The position numbers and the translations under genes are program-made. The notes below the pieces were generated by a model. The model was not told the DNA's origin. It ran no database searches and worked only from the letters and a program-made list of their open reading frames with translations. 64,000 bases of DNA, taken from contig NZ_FNQZ01000001.1 in NCBI RefSeq assembly GCF_900107545.1, forward strand, positions 248,001-312,000, given 5' to 3'. This document shows positions 8,373 to 18,005 of the stretch, piece after piece. Each line of letters opens with the position of its first letter. Position 1 is the stretch's first letter. Origin of the DNA: Pseudobutyrivibrio sp. ACV-2. GTDB taxonomy: Bacteria > Bacillota > Clostridia > Lachnospirales > Lachnospiraceae.

Positions 8373-11150
8373 CTATGCATTTATTAGTTCTTCAAACTCT
8401 GAGATAGACATACGGATTTCACGTGGTTTTGTTCCCATTTCAGGACCTACCACACCTGCTTCCGCAAGCTGATCCATAATTCTTGCCGCTCTATTAAAGC
8501 CAATCCTAAAGTTTCGCTGAAGGTAGCCAATAGAACCTTTTTGATTTTCTATAACAAGACGTCCCGCTTCTTCAAATAGCTGGTCTCTAGAATTATCTGG
8601 CTCGCCAGAAATAGAAACAGCACCGGAACTAGCCTCAGAGTTTTGAATTTGTTCTTCTATGCGGGAATCATATTCTGATTCCTCATTGTTGTTTTTAAGG
8701 AATTCAACAACAGCACTAACCTCATCATCACTAACAAATGCTCCCTGAACTCTAATTGGTTTAGAAAGATTTTGCGGAGCATATAACATATCACCGTTAC
8801 CAAGCAAATCCTCTGCACCATTCATATCAAGAATGACACGGGAATCATTTGCACTTGAAACTGAAAAAGCAATTCTTGATGGCACATTCGCTTTAATCAA
8901 ACCTGTAATAACATTAACTGTAGGCTTTTGAGTCGCAATAATAAGATGTATACCGGCTGCTCTGGCAAGCTGTGCCAAACGTACAATAGAATCCTCAACA
9001 TCTGCGGCGGCAACCATCATAAGATCAGCCACCTCATCAAGGATGATTACTATCTGATTCATTCGAACACGTTTTTCTTCAGGTACAGCATCGGATAAAT
9101 TGCCATTTGCAACTTTTTCATTAAAACCTTCAAGGTTACGAACACCTGCTGATTTCATCAACTCATATCTGTCTGTCATCTCTTTAACAGCCCAATGAAG
9201 TGCACCTGCAGCTTTCTTTGGATCTGTTATAACAGGTAGAAGCAGATGTGGAATACCATTATATACAGAAAGCTCAACCATCTTTGGATCAACCATTATC
9301 ATTTTAACCTCTTCAGGATTAGCATGATACAAAATACTCATAATAATGGTGTTGATGCATACAGACTTACCTGAACCTGTAGCACCCGCTATAAGCATAT
9401 GTGGCATCTTTTCGATATTTCCAACGATAACACTTCCAGAAATATCCTTACCAACACAGAATGAAATCTTTGATTTAGCAGCTTTAAATTCTTTGGAGGA
9501 AACAAGCTCCTTAAATCCTACCATCATCTTTGTTTTGTTAGGAATTTCAATACCAATTGCTGATTTTCCAGGGATTGGAGCTTCAATACGAAGGTCAGTA
9601 ACAGCCATATTAAGCTTTAAATCATCTGAAAGATTAACAACCTTTGATACTCTTGTACCTTCCGCTATAGCAATTTCAAAACGGGTTACAGATGGACCAA
9701 GTGTTACCTCTGTAACAGTGGCCTGGACACCAAAGTTACTCAACGTACGCTGAAGTGTCTCTGCCTTTTCCTGCAAATATTCCTTTGAATCTCCGCCATT
9801 GCTTTTAGCATCCTTAAGAAGCGTAAGTGGTGGATATTTATAAGCCTTTTTAGGCTTCTTCTGTTCAGAATCAATTGATTTACGCAAAGACTCTGTTGTT
9901 TTTTCAAAATCTTCTTCCTTTGATTTAGAGGCAGTTGAAGAGTTTTTCTTTGCCGGCTCTTCTACCACAGGTTCTTCTTTAATTGGCTCCGAAACACTCA
10001 CAGGTTCTTTGACTTCTGGAGTGTTAATTACAGGAGGCGTATTGAAAACAGGTGCAGCTGAAATTTGTTCCTTAGGCTCTATTACTTCTATTTTTTCTTC
10101 TGAAGGATTTTCAATATTATTTTCAAAAGAAGCTCCAAATGAATGTATGCTTCTAGATTTCTTTTGGCCTGATTTTAATCTATGACGGCTGGATTTTGTA
10201 ATCTCCATAGATTCCTCACCATCAGCCAGATTAAATCTGATTTCATTTAATCCATCAGTACTTTCTGTGACAATATTGCCCTCTGGAACAAGAGTGGTAT
10301 TTGATGTAATACCAGTACGTTTTCTGTCACGACGATTTCCTTCAGCCATCTGGAGCTGTTCTAATTCAAGCTCCTTGTCTTGTTGTATTTTATCTATAAT
10401 AGCCTGTCTATCCGCATTATAGCGTGTTTGACTGGCTTCTCTTTCAAGCATCATGCGCTCTCTTCTTTCTCTACGCTTATAGGCAGCCCTATCAGCGTGG
10501 ATTCTGGAAGATTGCTGAACCTTATCAAAGGCAAATCTCTCTAAAATAATAATAGTACAAACAATTACAATAATTAAATCTATAAGATAAGCGCCAAACA
10601 GACCAAAACTGTCATATATGCCAAATACAATAGCACCACCAATAAGACCACCACCAAAGTGGTTTTCTTTTGCGTACTGAAAGGCATCAAGCGGCGCGAG
10701 GATATCCTGTCCATGCATAATCAGCTCTATAAACGTGCTGAGAAAAAGAAGTAAAACAAAGCCAGCTACTACTTTTGCAACTGCAACCTTGCTACCATAG
10801 TTTGAAATTATAAAGAAAGCTGAAAAAGCCACCATAAATGGCAATAAAAATTGGATAACACCAAATACACCAAATAGGAAATCTGCAACAGCATTGCCAG
10901 CGACTCCACCTAGTCCAAAATTGCTGATGCATAGCAAAATACATGCTGCAATAGAAGCCCAAAGAAAGATTTCTTTAGAAGAATCCTCAAAAAATGGATC
11001 TTCGTAATCATATTCCTCTTTCTTAGCTCTTGTTCTAGTTGTTGTTTTGGTAGTTTTAGCTCTTGTAGAGGCCTTTTTAGTGCCACTATGGCTTCCAGAC
11101 CTGGTATTAGATTGCTTTTTAGAACTATTCTTCCCTTTTGTTGTTGCCAA
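8373..11150 (-). CDS. ftsK: DNA translocase FtsK/SpoIIIE
   Basis: A 925-residue chromosome-pumping ATPase. A basic Ser/Lys/Thr-rich N-terminus is followed by four membrane helices (about 40-195), a long charged linker, the alpha/beta motor with Walker A GATGSGKS near residue 590 and [13 protein letters not shown] as Walker B, and a C-terminal winged-helix gamma domain. It moves DNA through the division septum and, in sporulators, into the forespore. It begins at TTG (11148-11150) with GAGGT six bases upstream. Confidence 0.97.
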   Translation of the reverse strand: MATTKGKNSSKKQSNTRSGSHSGTKKASTRAKTTKTTTRTRAKKEEYDYEDPFFEDSSKEIFLWASIAACILLCISNFGLGGVAGNAVADFLFGVFGVIQFLLPFMVAFSAFFIISNYGSKVAVAKVVAGFVLLLFLSTFIELIMHGQDILAPLDAFQYAKENHFGGGLIGGAIVFGIYDSFGLFGAYLIDLIIVIVCTIIILERFAFDKVQQSSRIHADRAAYKRRERRERMMLEREASQTRYNADRQAIIDKIQQDKELELEQLQMAEGNRRDRKRTGITSNTTLVPEGNIVTESTDGLNEIRFNLADGEESMEITKSSRHRLKSGQKKSRSIHSFGASFENNIENPSEEKIEVIEPKEQISAAPVFNTPPVINTPEVKEPVSVSEPIKEEPVVEEPAKKNSSTASKSKEEDFEKTTESLRKSIDSEQKKPKKAYKYPPLTLLKDAKSNGGDSKEYLQEKAETLQRTLSNFGVQATVTEVTLGPSVTRFEIAIAEGTRVSKVVNLSDDLKLNMAVTDLRIEAPIPGKSAIGIEIPNKTKMMVGFKELVSSKEFKAAKSKISFCVGKDISGSVIVGNIEKMPHMLIAGATGSGKSVCINTIIMSILYHANPEEVKMIMVDPKMVELSVYNGIPHLLLPVITDPKKAAGALHWAVKEMTDRYELMKSAGVRNLEGFNEKVANGNLSDAVPEEKRVRMNQIVIILDEVADLMMVAAADVEDSIVRLAQLARAAGIHLIIATQKPTVNVITGLIKANVPSRIAFSVSSANDSRVILDMNGAEDLLGNGDMLYAPQNLSKPIRVQGAFVSDDEVSAVVEFLKNNNEESEYDSRIEEQIQNSEASSGAVSISGEPDNSRDQLFEEAGRLVIENQKGSIGYLQRNFRIGFNRAARIMDQLAEAGVVGPEMGTKPREIRMSISEFEELINA

Positions 11151-11184
11151 ATTATAACCTCATTACCACATTAAATTTCATCAA

Positions 11185-11214
11185 GAAAGAGAATAGACAA
11201 AACTATTCTCTTTC
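11185..11214 (-). terminator. Hairpin terminator after glgA
   Basis: A perfect 12-bp stem (11185-11196 with 11203-11214) with a six-base loop, 14 bases past the glgA stop. The T tract on the minus strand is short (TTTCTT), so efficiency is uncertain. Confidence 0.6.
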
Positions 11215-11227
11215 CTGCATTTTAAAT

Positions 11228-12676
11228 CTAACCGATCAAATAATTATAAATATTTTCGTATTTTTCTTTTTGGACTGCCCAAGAATAATTCTTGTTCATT
11301 CCTCTTTCAACCATTTTATTCCATTGACTCTTTTTATCAAAGAATACAAATTTACTGTAATTTACAGTGTTAAGTAGCTCATCGCCATTGTAATTAGCGA
11401 ATGAGAAGCCATCACCAGTTTTCATGTACTCGTTAAAAGCTTCAACTGTATCTTTAAGACCACCTGTTTCACGTACAATTGGAACAGTTCCATATCTAAA
11501 TGAAATAAGCTGCGTTAAACCACATGGCTCAAATCTAGATGGCATAAGAAAAGCATCTGCAGCAGCATATAATCTATGAGCCATAGCGTCATCATAGCTG
11601 ATATTTGCTGAAATCTTTTCTGGATATTTCCATGCATAGTGTCTAAACATGTTTTCATATTTAGATTCACCCGTACCGATTACAACTAGCTGTGTGAAAT
11701 CATCAACAATGCCTTCTATGCAGTAATTGATAAGGTCTAATCCCTTTTGATCTGTAAGACGAGAAATAAGACCAATCATATATTTCTTTGAATCTACTTC
11801 CAAACCAAGTTCCTGCTGAAGTCTGGTTTTGTTGATTTTTTTATTTTTACGAAAATTATTTACATCATAATTTTTGTAAATCTTTGTGTCAGTAGCTGGA
11901 TTGTAAACATTATTATCAATACCGTTTACAATACCCTGCATATCGTAGTGACGAGCTCTAAGTAAACCATCAAGACCTTCGCCATAATATGGTGTCTGGA
12001 TTTCATCACAGTAATTTTCTGAAACTGTGGTTATATAGTCAGCATAAACCAAACCACCCTTAAGCATGTTTCCACACTTCTTGTATTCAAGTTTATCAGG
12101 AGTGAATAAATCTACTGGAAGACCTGATATGCCTGCAACAGTTTTTGTATCCCACAACCCCTGGAACTTTAGGTTGTGAATAGTCATAACAGACTTCATG
12201 CCCCAGAAGAACTGGTCTCCCTGAAAATCTGTCTTAAGATATACAGGTATAAATCCAGTCTGCCAATCATGACAGTGAATTAAATTAGGCTGGAATCCAA
12301 TAAGTGGAAGCATTGAAAGTACAGCTTTATCAAAGAAAATAAACTTTTCAAGGTCCCATCTATCCTCTGAGTATGGATAGAAGCAATCAAAATACTCATG
12401 ATTGTCTATGAAGTAGAAAGTAACACCATCAAATTCATATTCAAAAACACCTACATATTTGGTACCAACAAGTGGTCCCATATTCATTTGGAAACTGGTA
12501 AGGTATCTAAAATCTTTTTTGTATTTCTCAGGAATAAAGGTATAGTAAGGAAGAACTACTCTTACATCAAAATAATCCTTACAAAATTCCTTAGGTAATG
12601 CACCAACTACGTCAGCTAAACCGCCAGTCTTTACAAATGGCACACATTCGCTAGAAGCAAACAGTATTTTATTCAT
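11228..12676 (-). CDS. glgA: Glycogen synthase (ADP-glucose type)
   Basis: A 482-residue GT5 glycosyltransferase that elongates alpha-1,4-glucan from ADP-glucose. The N-terminal substrate signature KTGGLADVVGALPK is at 16-29 and the C-terminal acceptor/nucleotide region PSRFEPCGLTQL is intact. The usual partners glgB, glgC and glgP are not in this window; it follows yebC by 70 bases instead. A hairpin terminator follows. Confidence 0.97.
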   Translation of the reverse strand: MNKILFASSECVPFVKTGGLADVVGALPKEFCKDYFDVRVVLPYYTFIPEKYKKDFRYLTSFQMNMGPLVGTKYVGVFEYEFDGVTFYFIDNHEYFDCFYPYSEDRWDLEKFIFFDKAVLSMLPLIGFQPNLIHCHDWQTGFIPVYLKTDFQGDQFFWGMKSVMTIHNLKFQGLWDTKTVAGISGLPVDLFTPDKLEYKKCGNMLKGGLVYADYITTVSENYCDEIQTPYYGEGLDGLLRARHYDMQGIVNGIDNNVYNPATDTKIYKNYDVNNFRKNKKINKTRLQQELGLEVDSKKYMIGLISRLTDQKGLDLINYCIEGIVDDFTQLVVIGTGESKYENMFRHYAWKYPEKISANISYDDAMAHRLYAAADAFLMPSRFEPCGLTQLISFRYGTVPIVRETGGLKDTVEAFNEYMKTGDGFSFANYNGDELLNTVNYSKFVFFDKKSQWNKMVERGMNKNYSWAVQKEKYENIYNYLIG

Positions 12677-12746
12677 AATCTTATAACCCCTCGATTAATT
12701 TAGTCTTTATTATTAGTCCAAATACAATATAACTTAAATTAGGATA

Positions 12747-13475
12747 TTACTCATCCCAGTTATGATATACATTCTGTACATCATCATCTTCATCAAGTAA
12801 ATCAAGAATCTTGTTGATTTTGTAAAGATCCTGCTCATCTGTGAGCTCTACATATGTCTGAGGAATCATTGTAACCTCAGCATCAGCCATAGGAATATTC
12901 TCAGCCTCAAGTGTTTCTCTAACCTTAGAGAAATCCTCTGGAGTAGTATAAATTTCGAAGCAGTCTTCTTCTTCAGAGAAATCTTCTGCACCTGCGTCAA
13001 GTGCAATCATCATCAAATCATCAGCTTCCATAGAGCATTCCTCTTTAGAAACGATAATCTGTCCTCTATTATCAAACATAAATGATACACAGCCTGGAGT
13101 ACCGATGCTTCCGCCACCCTTTGTGAACGCATTACGAACGTTTGCAGCTGTACGATTACGGTTATCTGTAAGACAATCTACGATAATAGCTGTACCATTT
13201 GGACCATATCCTTCGTATGTAACAGATTCGTAATTTACAGCATCAGCATTACCAGCAGCCTTCTTGATACCACTTTCAATTGTAGCATTAGGAACGTTGT
13301 TTGCTTTAGCCTTTGCGATAACATCACGAAGCTTAGAGTTATTGTTAGGGTCTGGACCGCCCTCTTTAACTGCTACAGCAATCTCACGACCAATTATTGT
13401 AAAAATCTTTCCTTTTGCAGCATCATTCTTCTCTTTTTTGTGCTTAATATTAGCGAACTTTGAATGTCCTGACAT
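12747..13475 (-). CDS. yebC: YebC/PmpR-family protein
   Basis: A 242-residue TACO1/YebC-family protein starting [14 protein letters not shown], the family hallmark, with conserved [15 protein letters not shown] and [13 protein letters not shown] segments. Members have been described as transcriptional regulators and more recently as ribosome-associated factors that ease translation of proline-rich stretches. It has its own consensus promoter overlapping the end of the upstream CBS gene. Confidence 0.95.
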   Translation of the reverse strand: MSGHSKFANIKHKKEKNDAAKGKIFTIIGREIAVAVKEGGPDPNNNSKLRDVIAKAKANNVPNATIESGIKKAAGNADAVNYESVTYEGYGPNGTAIIVDCLTDNRNRTAANVRNAFTKGGGSIGTPGCVSFMFDNRGQIIVSKEECSMEADDLMMIALDAGAEDFSEEEDCFEIYTTPEDFSKVRETLEAENIPMADAEVTMIPQTYVELTDEQDLYKINKILDLLDEDDDVQNVYHNWDE

Positions 13476-13512
13476 ATAATTATTTACCTCTTTTCTACAT
13501 AAATCTCACAAA

Positions 13513-13541
13513 ATTATATCAAATAACAGTATGTTATTCAA
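13513..13541 (-). promoter_or_regulatory. Sigma-A promoter of yebC
   Basis: Minus-strand TTGAAT (13536-13541), a 17-base spacer and a perfect TATAAT (13513-13518), 38 bases before the yebC ATG. The -35 overlaps the last codons of the upstream CBS gene. Confidence 0.75.
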
Positions 13542-14418
13542 CGTGCCTTTTCTTACGAACATATACCTGTCCGATAACCTTTTCTGCCACATTTTTCACA
13601 TAATAGGTGAAATTATCATCCTCAAGTTTAAACGCAGCCCCATCCTCAGGAATTTTTCCAAGTAACGAAATAAGATATCCATTTAAGGTTTCATAGTCTT
13701 CAGAAAGCTTCATACCAAGCATTTCTTCTACTTCCTCTAAGGTGGTACTTCCATCCATCATGAAGGAGTCTTCTGTACGGATTTCGATGGAAGAATCGTC
13801 TTCATCATGTTCATCCTCGATATTGCCTACTATTTCTTCCAAAATATCTTCCAGGGATAATAAACCTGAAACCTGGCCATACTCATCCATAACAATGACC
13901 ATATGTCTCTTTTTGGATTGCATCTTTGCAAATAAAGTGTTAATCCCATGAGTCTCAGGAACAAATTCTGCAACAGAAAGAACATCTGATAAATCTTTCA
14001 CCCTGATACAATCAATATCCTTATCATAATAGGTTAAAATATCTTTGATATGAAGGATTCCAATAATATTATCAAGTTCCTCCAAGTAAACGGGATATCG
14101 ACTCATGTTGTTATCATTAATAAATGAAATTGCTTCTCTCAATGACATTTCACCATCGATAGCAACAATGTTTTTTCTATGAGTCATTATATCTTTTACA
14201 TTTGTATCAGAGAATTCAAAGATATTTTGAATCATTGCAGCTTCTGAGGCTAGAATATTGCCATCCTCATGGCCTTCATTCACAAGAGAAATAACATCCT
14301 CTTCCGTGACGTTTTCCTGTTTTGATTTTCTGTAATAAATAATGAGAGCTACTAGCTCTACTAATGCTAAAACGATTAAAAAGCCAATTAAAATATAGGG
14401 ACTGGACCCATCTTCCAT
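13534..14418 (-). CDS. Short CorC/HlyC-type CBS-domain membrane protein
   Basis: A 294-residue protein with a single N-terminal membrane helix (about 7-29), an acidic linker, two CBS domains (about 75-195; DIMTHRKNIVAID and YPVYLEELDNIIGILHIKDIL) and a C-terminal CorC_HlyC transporter-associated domain (about 205-290). Related CNNM/HlyC proteins carry a multi-helix DUF21 ion-transport domain before the CBS pair; here it is replaced by one helix, so this is probably a regulatory or adapter form and not a transporter. CBS pairs usually bind adenine nucleotides. A good AAGGAGAG site precedes ATG 14418. Confidence 0.85.
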   Translation of the reverse strand: MEDGSSPYILIGFLIVLALVELVALIIYYRKSKQENVTEEDVISLVNEGHEDGNILASEAAMIQNIFEFSDTNVKDIMTHRKNIVAIDGEMSLREAISFINDNNMSRYPVYLEELDNIIGILHIKDILTYYDKDIDCIRVKDLSDVLSVAEFVPETHGINTLFAKMQSKKRHMVIVMDEYGQVSGLLSLEDILEEIVGNIEDEHDEDDSSIEIRTEDSFMMDGSTTLEEVEEMLGMKLSEDYETLNGYLISLLGKIPEDGAAFKLEDDNFTYYVKNVAEKVIGQVYVRKKRHVE

Positions 14419-14473
14419 ATGTCTCTCCTTTCATTTTACACAAAACAACACAGTATTATTTTACCATATTACA

Positions 14474-14506
14474 CAAAAAAAGACTAAGTATAATCATACT
14501 TAGTCT
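14474..14506 (-). terminator. Intrinsic terminator of the rex operon
   Basis: A perfect 11-bp stem (14481-14491 with 14496-14506), a four-base loop and a seven-T tract on the minus strand. A-rich and T-rich flanks make it look bidirectional. It lies 25 bases after the stop of the coiled-coil gene. Confidence 0.85.
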
Positions 14507-14530
14507 AAAAAAATACACATTTATCCAATA

Positions 14531-15289
14531 TTACTCATTTAAAGTTGTATCTGAATCTGAGTTTTCATCTTCTTTTGTTTCTTTAGATACCGCATCTAAA
14601 TCAACCTCTTCGAGATCAACCTTTGATAAATCGGCAGCTTCCTGAGACTGCGAAGATGATTTTTTAGAATCATCTCCCGCCGGCTTGTCATCAGCAACTC
14701 CTATATAAAAATCGCCATTTTGCATATCAAAAAGATTTAATACTTCCATGCCGAACACATCATGCATATAAGAATAAATTTCTTTATTGTTGATTTCTCT
14801 ATTATGCTTTCTGATGACATTTTTCTTCAGTTGAATGCGAATATCCTTAATCCAATTTGTGATTTCCTCAGCCTCTGTAGAATTAGTGCGAAGCTTATCA
14901 TAACAAAAATCCATAGATGCCATCATAAGCTCCCTATTTACCTCTTTAGTTTGTTCTGGTAAATCTCTAAGCTCTTGCTCAGCTAATTCTATGCGTTCTT
15001 TGCATTCCTCCAACAATCTTTTGTCATCATCAAGCTTTTTAGATACAAGATCAGAGGTTCCTTCCATATTCGACATGACGGAAGCCACAAGATTTTCTTT
15101 GACTTTTTTTAAATCCTTTAGCTCTTTTTTTAACTCTGCATCTCTTTTAAGAAGCTCGTTTTCTTTTGCCTCAAGCTCCTTTACAGCTGCAGGCTTCCCT
15201 CCTAAAGCAAAAAGTCTGTGCCACTTTTGATCCAATATCAACATTGGAACTTTTATTTTAGCTATTGCACTTTGAAAATCATCATGCAT
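14531..15289 (-). CDS. Coiled-coil protein of unknown function, rex partner
   Basis: A 252-residue soluble protein I do not recognise. Residues 1-30 include a hydrophobic, aromatic segment (PMLILDQKWHRLFALGG), 38-115 are heptad-rich and strongly charged (a long coiled coil), 120-190 are mixed helical with a basic patch, and the tail is acidic and disordered. There is no signal peptide or membrane helix. It starts nine bases after the rex stop with AGGTGA upstream, and the pair ends at a strong terminator, so it should be co-expressed with Rex and share its redox control. No catalytic motif is visible. Confidence 0.85.
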   Translation of the reverse strand: MHDDFQSAIAKIKVPMLILDQKWHRLFALGGKPAAVKELEAKENELLKRDAELKKELKDLKKVKENLVASVMSNMEGTSDLVSKKLDDDKRLLEECKERIELAEQELRDLPEQTKEVNRELMMASMDFCYDKLRTNSTEAEEITNWIKDIRIQLKKNVIRKHNREINNKEIYSYMHDVFGMEVLNLFDMQNGDFYIGVADDKPAGDDSKKSSSQSQEAADLSKVDLEEVDLDAVSKETKEDENSDSDTTLNE

Positions 15290-15297
15290 TAAATCAC

Positions 15298-15927
15298 CTA
15301 CTTTTTATTTTTACTAATATTATAGGATAACTGCATTAAACTATCAGAAAGATGTACATTTTCTATAATAACATCAGGAATATCATCCAAATCCACATGA
15401 GCAAAATTCCAAATAGCATGAACCCCCAGAGAAACAAGTTTTAAAGCTGTAGTCTTGGCATTCTGTTTTGGAAGTGTAAGGGCTGCAATTTCAACGTTAT
15501 TGTTGGCCACAAACTCTGGAAGTTCATCTAACATTTGAATAGGTATGTCTCTGACAAGTTTTCCTTTAAGTTCTGGATTGGTGTCAAATAGACCAATAAT
15601 CTTAAAACCAACTCGCTCAAATTTTACATAGCCAGCAATTGCTTGCCCAAGATTACCGGCACCTATAACTATAACATTATGGGTCTCATTAACGCCAAGG
15701 ATATTACCTATTTCTTCATAAAGGTAGGCCACATTATAACCATATCCCTGTTGTCCAAAGCCTCCAAAATTATTCAAATCCTGTCTTATTTGAGATGCAG
15801 TAACATGCATTCTTTTACTTAGGTCGTTTGAGGAAATGCGCTCTACTCCATCATCAAGAAGCTCACCTAAGTATCTGTAATATCTAGGAAGTCTTCTAAT
15901 TACCGCCTGCGAAATTTGTTTGTCCAA
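15298..15927 (-). CDS. rex: Redox-sensing transcriptional repressor Rex
   Basis: A 209-residue Rex: an N-terminal winged helix (about 12-78; VTASQIRQDLNNFGGFG) and a Rossmann domain with GAGNLG at 89-94. Rex binds operators when NAD+ is high and releases them on NADH, controlling fermentation genes in anaerobes. It starts at TTG (15925-15927) eight bases after AGGAGG. Upstream are a consensus promoter and a Rex-type operator, indicating autoregulation. Confidence 0.97.
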   Translation of the reverse strand: MDKQISQAVIRRLPRYYRYLGELLDDGVERISSNDLSKRMHVTASQIRQDLNNFGGFGQQGYGYNVAYLYEEIGNILGVNETHNVIVIGAGNLGQAIAGYVKFERVGFKIIGLFDTNPELKGKLVRDIPIQMLDELPEFVANNNVEIAALTLPKQNAKTTALKLVSLGVHAIWNFAHVDLDDIPDVIIENVHLSDSLMQLSYNISKNKK

Positions 15928-15963
15928 AGTATATGCCTCCTAAATAAATATTTTCACGACCTA

Positions 15964-15992
15964 ATTATAAATTTGGCGCAAAACTTTGTCAA
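15964..15992 (-). promoter_or_regulatory. Consensus sigma-A promoter of rex
   Basis: On the minus strand TTGACA (15987-15992), a 17-base spacer and TATAAT (15964-15969): both hexamers and the spacing match consensus exactly. A promoter this strong usually needs repression, which the overlapping Rex operator would supply. Confidence 0.88.
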
Positions 15993-16003
15993 GGATTTAA
16001 CAA
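15986..16003. promoter_or_regulatory. Rex operator
   Basis: The 18-base sequence TTGTTAA-ATCC-TTGACAA (minus strand) matches the Rex consensus TTGTTAA-N4-TTAACAA at 13 of 14 fixed positions. It covers the whole -35 hexamer of the rex promoter, the expected place for negative autoregulation by Rex. Confidence 0.8.
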
Positions 16004-16013
16004 TTTTACCATA

Positions 16014-17930
16014 TTAACCTAAGGAACTAACTTCTTCCCATTCTTCGTATAGCATCTCAAGCTTTTCATCGATTTCTTTTTGTTTCGCAGTAAGCTCATT
16101 AAGTTTTGCAGAATTTGTCATGTTTTCTGGTACTAAAAATTCTTCATCAATCTTTGATTTTTCAATTTCTAAAGTCTCAATCTGTTCTTCAATCTTTGAA
16201 ATACGATTTTGTATTTTTCTCTTTTCAGCTTCAATACGTTTTTGTTCTTTAAAATCCAGCTTCGCCGCACTAGGTACTGTCTCATTTTCATTGTTTGCTG
16301 AATTAGCCGATGACGCATTCATTAACTGTTCCTTTTTAGAAATATAGTCATCGTAGTTTCCAAGATATTTAGTAAGTCCACCATCAGATAATTCTAAAAT
16401 AAAATTTGCAGTCTTATTAACAAAATATCTATCATGACTTACATATAAAAGAGTACCATCATATTCATTCAACGCCTCTTCAAGCATCTGTTTCGAATCC
16501 ATATCTAAGTGGTTTGTAGGCTCATCCAATATTAATAAATTAGATTTTGAAAGCATAAGCTTCGCAAGAGATACTCTTCCTCTTTCTCCACCTGATAAAT
16601 CGCTAATGCGTTTAAATACATCATCTTCAGTAAACATAAATGCTGCCAAGGTATTTCTAACCTTTGTCTCTGTCAAAAACGGATAGGCGTCATGAAGTTC
16701 ACTAAATATAGTATTAGATTCTGTAAGCCCCTGCTGTTCCTGGTCGTAATATCCTACCGTAACATTGGCTCCAAAACGAATCTCTCCTGATTCAAAATCA
16801 GTCAGACCATTTATACATTTTAATATAGTAGTCTTTCCTGTTCCATTATCTCCAAGAATAGCAATTCTATCGCCTTTATGTACCTCAAAAGATAAATCAC
16901 TGAAGATATTGTTATCATCGTATGATTTAGTCACATGGGAAAAATCAAGAACATCCTTACCGCTTTCTTTTTCAATTTCAAGATGTAGGCGCATTTTTGG
17001 CATATCTTTATCAGGAGCATCCATAACCTCCATCTTATCCAAGGTCTTCTTACGACTTTCAGCACGTTTAATTGATTTTTCGCGATTAAAAGACTGTAAT
17101 TTTTCTATAACTGCTTTTTGATGTTCTATTTCCTTTTGTTGTTTTTCATAGCTACGTTCATAGGATATTTGAGCTATTTCCTTTTGAGCCACAAAGGCAG
17201 TATAGTTACCTGTGTATACGTTTGTCTTTCCATAAGATAAATCTACTACATGATCCACGATTTTATCAAGGAAATATCTATCGTGGGCGACAATAATAAC
17301 TGAGCCTTTGTAGGAACTAAGATAACCTTCCAGCCACATTATAGATTTTAAATCAAGGTGGTTTATAGGCTCATCTAACAGCAATAAATCTGGAGTGGAT
17401 GCAAGAAGTCGTCCCAAGCTAACTCTGGTCTTCTGCCCTCCAGATAACTCATTCATGCTCTTCTCAAAGTCTTCCTGCTCAAAACCAAGTCCCTTTAAGA
17501 TTCCTACTGCTTCCGAGCGAAAAGTATATCCACCCTGTAAATCAAATTGATGTTGAAGTTTATGATATTCATCCATGAAGCTATTCATTCTCTCTGTATC
17601 AATGGAACTCATCTGCGCTTCCATTTCAGAAAGACGTTTTTCCATGGAAATTAAATCTTCCCTGGCACCCAAAACTGTATCTAGAATGTTACTTCCAAAT
17701 GCATCTTCCTGGTACTGAGCCAGGTATCCCATGGTGGCATCCTTTTTAAGGGTGACTTCTCCATCATCTGCCGGCATGTCACCTATAATAATTTTAAGAA
17801 GAGTAGATTTACCTGTGCCATTGTTTCCTACAATAGCCACCTTTGAGCCTTCATCCACAGTAAATGTAGCATCTTTTATAATACTGTCCTCGCCAAAGGA
17901 CTTATAGATATGTGAAACATTAAGTAGCAT
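16014..17930 (-). CDS. ABC-F family ATPase (duplicated ATP-binding cassettes)
   Basis: A 638-residue soluble protein with two ABC ATPase cassettes: Walker A GNNGTGKS and GDNGTGKT, signatures LSGGQKTRVSLGR and LSGGERGRVSLAK, both with Walker B LLLDEP / LILDEPTNHLD. The charged linker between them and the C-terminal coiled coil (about 560-630) are typical of ABC-F translation factors; there is no membrane segment. It may act at the ribosomal E site or give antibiotic resistance. I start it at ATG 17930 (MLLNVSHIYKSFG); an upstream start would lie inside the pnp terminator. The first cassette reads EPINHLD, a mild variant. Confidence 0.93.
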   Translation of the reverse strand: MLLNVSHIYKSFGEDSIIKDATFTVDEGSKVAIVGNNGTGKSTLLKIIIGDMPADDGEVTLKKDATMGYLAQYQEDAFGSNILDTVLGAREDLISMEKRLSEMEAQMSSIDTERMNSFMDEYHKLQHQFDLQGGYTFRSEAVGILKGLGFEQEDFEKSMNELSGGQKTRVSLGRLLASTPDLLLLDEPINHLDLKSIMWLEGYLSSYKGSVIIVAHDRYFLDKIVDHVVDLSYGKTNVYTGNYTAFVAQKEIAQISYERSYEKQQKEIEHQKAVIEKLQSFNREKSIKRAESRKKTLDKMEVMDAPDKDMPKMRLHLEIEKESGKDVLDFSHVTKSYDDNNIFSDLSFEVHKGDRIAILGDNGTGKTTILKCINGLTDFESGEIRFGANVTVGYYDQEQQGLTESNTIFSELHDAYPFLTETKVRNTLAAFMFTEDDVFKRISDLSGGERGRVSLAKLMLSKSNLLILDEPTNHLDMDSKQMLEEALNEYDGTLLYVSHDRYFVNKTANFILELSDGGLTKYLGNYDDYISKKEQLMNASSANSANNENETVPSAAKLDFKEQKRIEAEKRKIQNRISKIEEQIETLEIEKSKIDEEFLVPENMTNSAKLNELTAKQKEIDEKLEMLYEEWEEVSSLG

Positions 17931-17941
17931 AATTAAATCCC

Positions 17942-17974
17942 TAAAAAATGCGCCTGACAAACGCCAGGCGCATT
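17942..17974 (-). terminator. Intrinsic terminator of pnp
   Basis: A perfect 10-bp GC-rich stem (17947-17956 with 17965-17974) followed on the minus strand by TTTTTT. It lies between the pnp stop and the ABC-F start. Confidence 0.85.
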
Positions 17975-18005
17975 GAAAACTAGTTTATAGTATTAAATAT
18001 GTCAA

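Noticed and set aside
9346-9753. 135-codon plus-strand frame opposite ftsK
   Set aside because: Antisense to the conserved motor domain, no ribosome site and no recognisable motif.
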